NCBI GenBank assembly: GCA_946403615.1
Contig: CAMJAO010000060.1
Coordinates: forward strand, 1-9,915
Source: an uncultured Prevotellaceae bacterium
GTDB lineage: Bacteria; Bacteroidota; Bacteroidia; Bacteroidales; Bacteroidaceae
DNA length: 9,915 bases
Direction of reading: 5' to 3'
Made by a program: the position numbers and the translations under genes. Each line of letters opens with the position of its first letter. Position 1 is the first letter of the stretch. Under the pieces are notes generated by a model, which was given only the letters and a program-made list of their open reading frames with translations, was not told the origin of the DNA and did no database searches. This document shows positions 1 through 6,480 of the stretch, in pieces.

Positions 1-104
1 ACAAGGCTGGTGGCGAGTTCAACCTCATCCGCTGGATTATCCCGCGTGTCATCAAAGAGACGCTTGTCTCTCCCACTGATTATAGATATACGTATATGAA
101 GTAG
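1..104 (+). CDS. C-terminal end of an unrecognised protein (partial)
   Basis: Frame 3 is open from the left edge to a TAG at 102-104, giving 33 residues that begin KAGGEFNLIRW and end SPTDYRYTYMK. The other two forward frames give low-quality peptides and also stop within the stretch, so this frame is the natural choice. The fragment is basic and aromatic-rich and has no motif I can assign to a family. It lies on the same strand as the arginine deiminase, 84 bases upstream of it, with a hairpin between them, so co-transcription is uncertain. I give no function. Confidence 0.5.
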   Translation, partial: KAGGEFNLIRWIIPRVIKETLVSPTDYRYTYMK

Positions 105-109
105 AAAAA

Positions 110-168
110 CACCCATCCCTGTCTCCCCCGAGGAGTAATGACTTTTTCTCCTCGAGGAGGGTAGGGTG
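110..168 (+). terminator. Imperfect hairpin between the upstream gene and arginine deiminase
   Basis: Three paired blocks fold on one axis: 110-114 with 164-168 (CACCC/GGGTG), 117-120 with 158-161 (CCCT/AGGG), and 129-135 with 148-154 (CGAGGAG/CTCCTCG). The loop is 12 bases, 136-147. The right arm also contains the self-complementary CTCCTCGAGGAG at 148-159. No T-run follows the stem (GGGGGCTTATACC comes next), so it is not a textbook intrinsic terminator. It could be a terminator of the upstream gene, a leader structure of the deiminase mRNA, or a copy of a dispersed intergenic palindrome. The pairing is seen; the role is inferred. Confidence 0.45.
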
Positions 169-188
169 GGGGCTTATACCATCAACTT

Positions 189-1451
189 ATGAACCCCTGT
201 GAAGTAAACGTCACCTCCGAGACCGGACGACTGCGGGCTGTGTTGCTCCATCGGCCGGGCGTGGAGATTGAACGGATGACACCGCTCAACTGCGCCCACG
301 CGCTCTATAGCGACATTCTCGACAAGATGAATGTCGATATCGAATACAACCGTTTCCGAGGCGTGCTCGAACATTGGGCACAGGTGTATTATGTGGAGGA
401 TATCCTTCAAGAACTGCTCCGAGACGAGAAAATCAGAGAGCATCTGGTCATGGAGAGTGTATTCAACTATGGTCACCGGCCCATCAAACTCTCTGGCAAC
501 ACCAACGACCGGCTGGCGGAGGAACTGATGGCCATGGACAATGCCAAATTGGCCCGCGTGCTCATACAAGGGTATGAGAATCCGCAGTGGGAGGGCATCA
601 CCGACAACCGCTACCTGCTGGAGCCGCTGTATAACCTGCTCTTCACACGCGACGCCTCATCTGCCATCTACAACCGGGTGCTCATCAACTCGATGAGTTT
701 CGAGGTGCGCGAGCGCGAATCGCTCATCTACGAGGCCATCTTCCGCCATTTCTTTGGTGTGGAGACGATGAACGCCGCAGAATACAGTGCGAAAGCACGG
801 ACCGAGGGTGGTGACATCCATATCGCGTCACCCGACTTGCTCGTCGTAGGCGAAGGCGTCCGCACCAACGCCAAAGGCATCGAGTATTTGGCGCAGTCGT
901 TCGCCAAAGAGCGCGAACAGTTCAATATCCTTGTGCAGGAACTGCCGCGCGAGCCCGAGTCGTTCATCCATCTCGACATGGTGTTTACCTTCCTAGGCAA
1001 GCACCAATGCATGGCGTTTGAGCCGATGCTGCGCAAACAAGGACTCTTTGCGGGCAAGGACACCACCCTCATCACCATCAAGAACGGTAAGATTACCTAT
1101 CGGCAGGTGAAGGATATCCTTGCCGGGCTGCGCCATCTGGAGTGGGACATTGAACCTGTCTTCGGCGGCGGATATGACCCCTGGATACAACTGCGCGAAC
1201 AATGGCACAGCGGCGCCAATTTCTTCTCGCTGGGCGACAACAAGGTGCTAGGGTACCGCCGCAACGCTTATACCATCGAAGCGCTCGACAAGGCGGGATT
1301 TGCAGTGCTACAGGCAAAAGACATCGTCGACGGCAAAGTCAGCATGGACGATTACGAGAAATTCGTGGCCGTCTTCCCTGCCTCCGAACTCCCCCGTGCC
1401 GGTGGTGGCGCCCGTTGCATGACCATGCCCATCCTCCGCGATGTAGAATAA
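189..1451 (+). CDS. arcA: Arginine deiminase
   Basis: Cytosolic enzyme that hydrolyses L-arginine to L-citrulline and ammonia, the first step of the arginine deiminase route to ATP. The 420 residues match the usual length of the family (about 410-420). The guanidine-modifying-enzyme motifs are in order: FTRD at 152-155, EGGD at 206-209, HLD at 261-263, and the C-terminal GGGARCMTMPI with catalytic Cys410. By family knowledge Glu206, His261 and Asp263 complete the active site and Asp155 binds the guanidinium group. There is no signal peptide. The ATG at 189 starts the protein just ahead of the conserved ETGRLRAVLLHRPG segment, so this start is well supported; no clear Shine-Dalgarno precedes it, as is usual in Bacteroidetes. 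No arcB, arcC or arcD neighbour is visible, so citrulline must be processed elsewhere, or the enzyme serves nitrogen supply or acid resistance. A perfect 13-bp stem follows the stop. Confidence 0.93.
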   Translation: MNPCEVNVTSETGRLRAVLLHRPGVEIERMTPLNCAHALYSDILDKMNVDIEYNRFRGVLEHWAQVYYVEDILQELLRDEKIREHLVMESVFNYGHRPIKLSGNTNDRLAEELMAMDNAKLARVLIQGYENPQWEGITDNRYLLEPLYNLLFTRDASSAIYNRVLINSMSFEVRERESLIYEAIFRHFFGVETMNAAEYSAKARTEGGDIHIASPDLLVVGEGVRTNAKGIEYLAQSFAKEREQFNILVQELPREPESFIHLDMVFTFLGKHQCMAFEPMLRKQGLFAGKDTTLITIKNGKITYRQVKDILAGLRHLEWDIEPVFGGGYDPWIQLREQWHSGANFFSLGDNKVLGYRRNAYTIEALDKAGFAVLQAKDIVDGKVSMDDYEKFVAVFPASELPRAGGGARCMTMPILRDVE

Positions 1452-1475
1452 AATCTTCCGACATGGCACCACAAG

Positions 1476-1513
1476 AATCGCCCCCAAAAGCCTGTAGGAC
1501 TTTGGGGGCGATT
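1476..1513 (+). terminator. Strong hairpin after arginine deiminase
   Basis: A perfect 13-bp inverted repeat, AATCGCCCCCAAA at 1476-1488 and its complement at 1501-1513, encloses a 12-base loop and begins 25 bases after the TAA of the deiminase gene. The GC-rich stem is flanked by A on the 5' side and T on the 3' side, but no long T-run follows. It is most likely the transcription terminator or 3'-end stabiliser of the deiminase message. Confidence 0.75.
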
Positions 1514-1578
1514 ATGGGATACATATCGTGAGTCCGATGAATTCCACAGCGACTTCATGATGAGCGTCATTTTCAATT
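1514..1578 (+). other. Short gap ahead of the truncated protease
   Basis: These bases lie between the deiminase terminator and the open frame of the protease remnant. A different frame here reads open from before 1512 and ends at 1601 (peptide tail MMSVIFNFDSVELR), overlapping the start of the protease frame, but it resembles no peptidase motif. I see no promoter with the Bacteroidetes -7 consensus TAnnTTTG. The missing N-terminal half of the protease cannot fit here, so this is the probable site of an old deletion junction. Confidence 0.35.
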
Positions 1579-2778
1579 TTGACAGTGTCGAATTGCGGTG
1601 ATAATTGCAATTTCTGGAAAACCATTATGGAAGGTTATACCCATGCCGACGTACCGCTCTCAATTCAAGTATCGCTTGTCAAGCAGGAGCCAAGCGAAAG
1701 TTTCATGGACGATGACGTTTATAATACGATATGGGAATCGCCGATGTTGGATGAGAAAAGCGGGGCGCTCTTCAATTTGAAAAGCAGCGATGATGAGAAT
1801 TTGTCCGAAGGCTTTACCGGTGAAATCAGTATAGGTGTGCTCAAAGGAGAGGAGGGTACGCAACTGGCGTTCTATTACACTGGCGAATTTTCCGATATGC
1901 ACTATTTCGACGTGTGCATTCGAAGCAAACTAGGAACAGACCTCTATCTTTTTTCTGCCAAGTTGAGTTCCCATTCAAAAGACGGATATTCCGACAGCGA
2001 ACCTTTTATGACATTGAATGACTGGACTACGGCTCCTGATGTCATCAGTGTGGGAGCATATTGTGCCAATGACATCAAACGTTTGCTGACAGAAGAGGAA
2101 GAAGACACCAATAACACACTTGGCGACATTGCCGAATTCAGCAGTTATGGCACAGGATTTAACGGTGTGCATTGTCCCACGCTGAGTGCTCCCGGTGTAA
2201 ATATCGTATCGGCTGTCAGCCACTATTCGATTGAGGCGGGAATGCAAGACGACGATGATGATGACGAAGGCTACGATGATGACGAAGACAACAACGAAGA
2301 AAATGACGGTTTCGGCAATGACGAAGACAGCGACAGTGATGACGATGCTGACGACGGTGAAGACGATGACGGAGATTCTTCCTCCACGCAGTTCCGTGAA
2401 GAGATGATGTGGAAAGGTTTCCACTACACGGCTGAAGAGGGTACTTCTCAAGCGGCTCCTGCCGTGTCAGGAACCATTGCGCTTTGGCTTGAGGCTGATC
2501 CCACGCTTACCATCGCCCAAATCAAAGATATCATCTCGCAGTCATGTCATACCGACCAATATACCGAAGCATCGCCCGACCGTTTCGGATTAGGCAAACT
2601 GGATGCCAAGAAAGGTCAGGAACTTGTGCTTGAAGGAGCATCGACGGGCATTCGCCAGGTAACCAGCGAGCAAGAAATGCCCGACAAGAGAGTCTTTATG
2701 CTCGATGGCCGGCAGGTATTCAGTACGCCTGTCCATGGCCTATATATTATCGGGGGCAAAAAAGTGGTGGTCAAATAA
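1579..2778 (+). CDS. N-terminally truncated S8 (subtilisin-family) serine peptidase, probable remnant
   Basis: An open frame of 399 codons from a TTG at 1579, or 383 codons from the first ATG at 1627; an in-frame TGA at 1561 limits it upstream. Family S8 features: TAPDVISVGAY at 151-161, FSSYGTG at 187-193, LSAPGVNIVSAV at 202-213, and EEGTSQAAPAVSG at 286-298 with the nucleophile at Ser290. The SNCGDN at 4-9 may be what is left of the oxyanion-hole AGNxGD segment. The catalytic Asp and His regions, the propeptide and any signal peptide are absent, so activity is not expected; full relatives are much longer. Residues about 20-130 look like the beta-rich insert seen in Bacteroidetes S8 enzymes. 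Residues 223-266 are an acidic low-complexity insert. The tail (RVFMLDGRQVF...GLYIIGGKKVVVK) resembles the ends of exported Prevotella proteins. A 60-base sample (1741-1800) is 29/60 G+C against 34/60 at 5401-5460. It could be a decayed gene or an assembly or deletion product. Confidence 0.75.
   Translation: MTVSNCGDNCNFWKTIMEGYTHADVPLSIQVSLVKQEPSESFMDDDVYNTIWESPMLDEKSGALFNLKSSDDENLSEGFTGEISIGVLKGEEGTQLAFYYTGEFSDMHYFDVCIRSKLGTDLYLFSAKLSSHSKDGYSDSEPFMTLNDWTTAPDVISVGAYCANDIKRLLTEEEEDTNNTLGDIAEFSSYGTGFNGVHCPTLSAPGVNIVSAVSHYSIEAGMQDDDDDDEGYDDDEDNNEENDGFGNDEDSDSDDDADDGEDDDGDSSSTQFREEMMWKGFHYTAEEGTSQAAPAVSGTIALWLEADPTLTIAQIKDIISQSCHTDQYTEASPDRFGLGKLDAKKGQELVLEGASTGIRQVTSEQEMPDKRVFMLDGRQVFSTPVHGLYIIGGKKVVVK
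2245..2376 (+). repeat. Acidic low-complexity (GAY)n tract inside the protease
   Basis: Degenerate GAC/GAT/GAA codons run for about 44 codons and encode residues 223-266, mostly Asp with some Glu, Asn, Ser and Gly. The tract lies between the APG strand and the GTS-Ser helix of the S8 fold. It is in frame, and the peptidase sequence resumes cleanly afterwards, so it does not break the frame. Such tracts can expand or shrink by slippage; calcium binding or a disordered loop are possible roles, both inferred. Confidence 0.7.
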
Positions 2779-2822
2779 TCTCCTTGCCTAATTATAATTG
2801 TAGCACTGAGATATTCTTCTCT

Positions 2823-2867
2823 AATACAAAAACATCCTTCCAATTGCTGGAAGGATGTTTCTGTATT
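2823..2867. terminator. Bidirectional terminator between convergent genes
   Basis: A near-perfect stem: AATACA (2823-2828), one mismatch, AAACATCCTTCCA (2830-2842), a 5-base loop ATTGC, then the complement 2848-2860, the mismatch, and TGTATT at 2862-2867. The 13-bp inner stem starts with A-runs and ends with T-runs, so it can act in either direction. It lies 44 bases after the stop of the + strand protease remnant and 26 bases after the stop of the minus-strand GH51-GH43 gene, exactly where the two transcription units meet. Confidence 0.88.
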
Positions 2868-2893
2868 GTCCCAAATTAATCATTTTACCTCAT

Positions 2894-5800
2894 TTATTTC
2901 AGCACAGGCCAACCGTCGGAGGTCCAGGTGATGGGGCGCTTTACCAGTAGAGATGCGCCGTTTTGGGCTACGCTGTAACCGTGACAGATGAAAAAGTCTT
3001 CGCCGTTGAGGTGATAGGCTGCACTGTGACCGGCTGCCTCGTATTCCTTTTTGTCGCCTTCGAGCACAAGTGTGCCGCCGCCTAAGAGCATGTCCTTACC
3101 GTCGCGGTCGAGATAGGGGCCTGCCACGTTTTTGCTGCGTCCTACCGCTACCCGATAGGTGCTTTTGCTGCCTTGACAACAATAATCCCATGACACAAAC
3201 AGGTAATAATAGCCGTTGTGTTTCATGATAAACGGCGCCTCGATGGCATTGGTTCCGGCATATTTCGAGGTGGGGTTAGCCGGGGGATTCTTGAAGTCGG
3301 GGTCATAGCGTCGGGCAATGGTACGCGGACGCTCTCCTGCTGCGACGTGCATGGTGTTGTCGAGTCTCACTTGTTGGATACCGTCCCAGAATGAGCCCCA
3401 GACGAGCCATGGTGTGTCATTGTCGTCAATCACGATGTTGGGGTCGATGGCATTCCAGTTGTCGCGGTTCTCTTGCGACGAAACGACACAACCTTCGTCA
3501 TTCCATATGGGGTTCTTGAGCGACTTGGTGCTCAACAGACCGATGGCAGAACCGTTCTTGCCAAACGTAGAGCAACTGTAGGTCATCCACCAACGGTCGT
3601 GCCAGCGGATAATATCAGGAGCCCATACGGTTTGTTCGAAGCCTGGTACAGAGTCGTGTGTCCATTTCGGGATGATGCTCATCAATGGTTCCGGGTCGAT
3701 GGTCCATGTTTTTGCGTCAGTTGAGGTCATCTGCTGGATGCCGTTGCCCGTAGCGAAGAGATAGTAGGTGCCATCTTCGTAGGCCATCACGGGGTCGTGC
3801 ACCATCGGACGGTCGGTGACAATCTTTTCCGTGGGCATGGTCCATTTGCCGTCAACCCATCCGCCGGCAGCGCCTTGTTTTGACGACTGTATTCTGATGA
3901 TGTTGAGCGAATAGGCGGGTATCTCCACCTCGAGACTGTTGCCCTCGGGCGACAACTCGTGTGTGGTGGGATAGATGCGGGTCGGCTCTTGCAGGGTGTT
4001 CTCGTCCATGCCGTCATTGGCGCGCAGACGCACCACCTGTGCTCCCTTCATGTCGAGATGGCTCACGTTAATGCGTGCGGTAGTGCCCTCATTGCTGGTG
4101 TTTGCCATCTTCACAATCAATTCGCCGCTGCGATCGTCGATGGTGGCAGAGGAGAAGATACCCGGCTCCACATCGCCCTGTAGTACGATGTCGAACACGA
4201 GGTCGTCGTCCAACCAGCATTTCACATTGTCGCCTTCCACTTGCAAGGTGATGTCATACCAACGGCCTGTTTCCACCTTTCCGGTCTTGGTGGCTAATTG
4301 GCTTTTTCCACTGCCGCTGATGAGTTCGATACCGTGCTGGGTGTTGTTCCAACCACCAAAGTTCACCCAACTGTAGTGCTGGGGATCGGTGTAGTTGAAC
4401 ACCACCATGAATCCTTCGTTGCCGCCGTCTTTGCGGGCTCGTATCTTAGCGGTGTAGTGGTCGCCGACTTTCGAGTCAACGACAGCCACGCACTGCTCAT
4501 CCATGCTCGTCTGGCTCACGCTACCGTCGCTGTTCTTCCGCCATTGACCTGACAGGAATTCCGGCTTACCTGCTCCTTGCGTCATGAATGATGCTTGTGT
4601 GGCCCATGTGGCAAAACCGATGTGGCTCTCAGCAGGGGTCACGACGGCCTTTTTAATCTCCTCGCCCTTACCTTGTTGTTCACGGTTGTCCTGCTGTTTC
4701 ACCTTGACCACTTGTGTGCCGATGTATTTCGGCATGAGCATCTGCACATAATAGGATGGGGTGCCCATCACGAGGTTTGAATTGAAACGAATCATGTCAG
4801 GACGCCATTTCGCGTCATTCTCGTTCACGAAAATGGGTGCGTAAGAGTTGAGCGGCACGATGTCGCTGTTATTCTCTATACCCATCATATAGACGGCTTC
4901 GCCCAAAGCTGCGTTCATGTTGCCCAAATCGCCGAAACCGCTTGTCACGGCATACTCGCCCACATAGATTTTCGCGCCTTTGCGGTCATAACTGTCATAT
5001 TTATGGAATGCGTTAGTAAACCATGAGGGATTGCGATAGTAGTGCTCATCCAGCAAATCCACCGGCAGTTGACTACCCCATTTGGGATTGTCGTCGCCCC
5101 AAGCCACCACATTGCCGATGATGTTCATTTTGGGGTATTTGGCGACGATGGCCTTGCGGAATTGCTCGTAGCGGTCATAGTAATGGTCGCTTTGAAATTG
5201 CGGGTCAGGCTGGTTGTTCTCGTTGCCGATCTCCAGATATTCGATGTTGAACGGTTCTGGATGGCCGTTTTTGGCGCGCATAGCACCGTATTTGGTCGTC
5301 ACGTCGCCGTTGGCGTATTCCAGCGCAGCCAGACATTCGTCTATCCATGGTTGAATCTCATTGTAGGGAGTCATACCTCCATGCCACAGACCCACGTTGA
5401 CCACATAGAGCGGTTTCGCGCCCAAGTCCTCTGCCATCTGCAGGTATTCGTGGAATCCGATGCCGTCGGTGGTGCGATAACCCCAGTTCACATTCCAATG
5501 TCCGGGACGTTCCTCGACCGGACCGATGGTGCGTTCCCAACGGAAAGCGTTGTCGGGAGAAATCTGTCCTTCGACGAAGCAACCGCCGGGGAAGCGCATG
5601 AACTTCGGATCCATCTCATAAAGCATCTGCATGAGGTCGGGGCGCAATCCGTTTTCGCGGTTCTTGAATGTGGGAGGGAAGAGGCTGACCATGTCGAGGT
5701 CGAGGGTGCCCTTGCCGTCGAATACCAAAGCGAATTTCGCCTTCGGGTCATTGGCGTTGGCGGTCAGTGTGGCCGTATATTTTGTCCACTGCTTGCCAAT

Positions 5801-6319
5801 GACGGCCTCAACCGCGGTCTCGGCATAGACATTGTTGTCAGCGCAGAGCATGGCCTTGATGCCGCCTTTGTAGGTGCCTTTAGCCCAGAAAGAGAGACGG
5901 TAGTTGCGGCCCTGGACGGTGTTGATGCCCCAGAAGCCTTCATTGACGAGGCAGACGGGCGCATGGGTGCCGTCGATGGTCAGTTCCAGCGCGTTGCCTT
6001 GAGCGGTATTGAGCAGTTGCACTTTCTTCGACGGTTGGATGAGTTTCGCTGTCAGCGTCCCACCTTGTGGCGCCATCGTGCTCCATGCCTGCATGTCGGC
6101 GGGTTTGCCATATTCAGGTCCATCTTCGAACGAGCGGTTACGGATCAGTTCGGCGTAGATGCCGCCATCGGCAGCATGGTTGATGTCCTCAAAGAAGATG
6201 CCATAGTGTGTATCGCTGATTTTGGGTCCGCGGTCATTGGCGTCTATATCGATGACGATTTGGGCATGAGCAGTCAAGGCCACGCACGCACAAGTGGTCA
6301 GTAAGAGTTTTTTAATCAT
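2894..6319 (-). CDS. Two-enzyme protein: GH51 alpha-L-arabinofuranosidase fused to a GH43 arabinanase-like domain
   Basis: 1141 residues, predicted periplasmic: signal peptide MIKKLLLTTCACVALTAHA with an AHA cleavage site before Gln20. Order: GH51 start (SDTHYGIFFEDINHAADGG, 35-53); a CBM4/9-like sandwich, about 75-215; the GH51 barrel, about 216-490, with MRFPGGCFVEG (241-251), acid/base Glu367 in EIGNEN and nucleophile Glu455 in YVGEYA. The C-terminal GH51 beta domain is split by a LamG/CBM66-like jelly roll, about 560-728, and resumes to about 810. Residues 838-1141 are a GH43 five-blade propeller: base Asp842 (HDP), Asp959 (AIDPN), acid Glu1027 (IEAPF), plus His1098. Motifs such as ATGNGIQ, VWAPDI and WGSFWDGIQ are typical of the arabinan 1,5-arabinanase branch. 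GH51 removes terminal alpha-L-arabinofuranose; the GH43 half probably cuts alpha-1,5-arabinan or its oligosaccharides. All catalytic residues are present in both halves. It is the last gene of the minus-strand arabinan cluster, 161 bases after the surface GH43. Exact GH43 specificity is inferred. Confidence 0.92.
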   Translation of the reverse strand: MIKKLLLTTCACVALTAHAQIVIDIDANDRGPKISDTHYGIFFEDINHAADGGIYAELIRNRSFEDGPEYGKPADMQAWSTMAPQGGTLTAKLIQPSKKVQLLNTAQGNALELTIDGTHAPVCLVNEGFWGINTVQGRNYRLSFWAKGTYKGGIKAMLCADNNVYAETAVEAVIGKQWTKYTATLTANANDPKAKFALVFDGKGTLDLDMVSLFPPTFKNRENGLRPDLMQMLYEMDPKFMRFPGGCFVEGQISPDNAFRWERTIGPVEERPGHWNVNWGYRTTDGIGFHEYLQMAEDLGAKPLYVVNVGLWHGGMTPYNEIQPWIDECLAALEYANGDVTTKYGAMRAKNGHPEPFNIEYLEIGNENNQPDPQFQSDHYYDRYEQFRKAIVAKYPKMNIIGNVVAWGDDNPKWGSQLPVDLLDEHYYRNPSWFTNAFHKYDSYDRKGAKIYVGEYAVTSGFGDLGNMNAALGEAVYMMGIENNSDIVPLNSYAPIFVNENDAKWRPDMIRFNSNLVMGTPSYYVQMLMPKYIGTQVVKVKQQDNREQQGKGEEIKKAVVTPAESHIGFATWATQASFMTQGAGKPEFLSGQWRKNSDGSVSQTSMDEQCVAVVDSKVGDHYTAKIRARKDGGNEGFMVVFNYTDPQHYSWVNFGGWNNTQHGIELISGSGKSQLATKTGKVETGRWYDITLQVEGDNVKCWLDDDLVFDIVLQGDVEPGIFSSATIDDRSGELIVKMANTSNEGTTARINVSHLDMKGAQVVRLRANDGMDENTLQEPTRIYPTTHELSPEGNSLEVEIPAYSLNIIRIQSSKQGAAGGWVDGKWTMPTEKIVTDRPMVHDPVMAYEDGTYYLFATGNGIQQMTSTDAKTWTIDPEPLMSIIPKWTHDSVPGFEQTVWAPDIIRWHDRWWMTYSCSTFGKNGSAIGLLSTKSLKNPIWNDEGCVVSSQENRDNWNAIDPNIVIDDNDTPWLVWGSFWDGIQQVRLDNTMHVAAGERPRTIARRYDPDFKNPPANPTSKYAGTNAIEAPFIMKHNGYYYLFVSWDYCCQGSKSTYRVAVGRSKNVAGPYLDRDGKDMLLGGGTLVLEGDKKEYEAAGHSAAYHLNGEDFFICHGYSVAQNGASLLVKRPITWTSDGWPVLK

Positions 6320-6480
6320 TGGTCTAAATTTATAAAATCCTCCCCCTTTCCCCCTTCAAGAAAAGGAGGAGAACGGCATAATTACAAAAAATAGGGGTAT
6401 AGTCAGACGGGAATCCGACTGTATAAGAGAAAGCAAGTCCGGCCGGACATGACTGTTACAGTCCGGCCGGAAAAAGGTTA
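6320..6480 (-). other. Intergenic region between the GH43 lipoprotein and GH51-GH43 genes
   Basis: 161 bases without a gene. From the minus-strand viewpoint it holds, in order, the GH43 stop, a GC-rich hairpin (6438-6471), a weak stem-loop (6398-6423), the T-run TATTTTTTG (complement of 6385-6393), and a G-rich block at 6338-6370 in which TCCTCC and GGAGGA can pair. The T-run resembles the Bacteroidetes -7 element TAnnTTTG with one extra T, but there is no matching upstream element at the right distance, so I do not call a promoter. No Shine-Dalgarno precedes the ATG at 6319; the leader is A/T-rich (ATAAATTTAG). Confidence 0.5.
6438..6471 (-). terminator. GC-rich hairpin after the GH43 lipoprotein gene
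   Basis: TCCGGCCGGAC (6438-6448) and its perfect complement (6461-6471) flank a 12-base loop, 9 bases after the GH43 stop in the minus direction. Each arm contains the self-complementary TCCGGCCGGA, so each can also fold or pair on its own. On the minus strand the stem is followed by CTTGCTTTCTCTT, a pyrimidine stretch rather than a clean T-run. It could be a partial terminator or an mRNA-stabilising element that sets GH51-GH43 expression relative to the upstream gene. Confidence 0.6.

Noticed and set aside
4..18. Possible lipobox in the GH51-GH43 signal peptide (residues LTTC)
   Set aside because: These window coordinates are residue-level only: the motif falls at residues 7-10 of the protein. 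The residue before Cys is Thr rather than Gly, Ala or Ser, and a good AHA cleavage site follows, so a soluble periplasmic protein is more likely.
1557..1601. Small peptide frame MMSVIFNFDSVELR ahead of the protease
   Set aside because: Fourteen codons from its ATG, no ribosome-binding signal, no known motif, and it overlaps the protease frame. Noted only as a possible trace of the deleted region.
1975..2451. 158-codon frame on the minus strand, very rich in Val and Ile
   Set aside because: It is the mirror of the acidic GAY/GAR tract: antisense reading turns Asp and Glu codons into Val, Ile and Phe. The membrane-like look is an artefact.
5042..6304. 420-codon open frame on the + strand
   Set aside because: It lies wholly antisense to the GH51 part of a gene with intact catalytic motifs and a signal peptide. 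Its translation has no recognisable domain, and long antisense frames are common in GC-rich genes.
6385..6393. Minus-strand TATTTTTTG as a Bacteroidetes -7 promoter element
   Set aside because: It has one T too many for TAnnTTTG, and no -33 element is found at a suitable distance.
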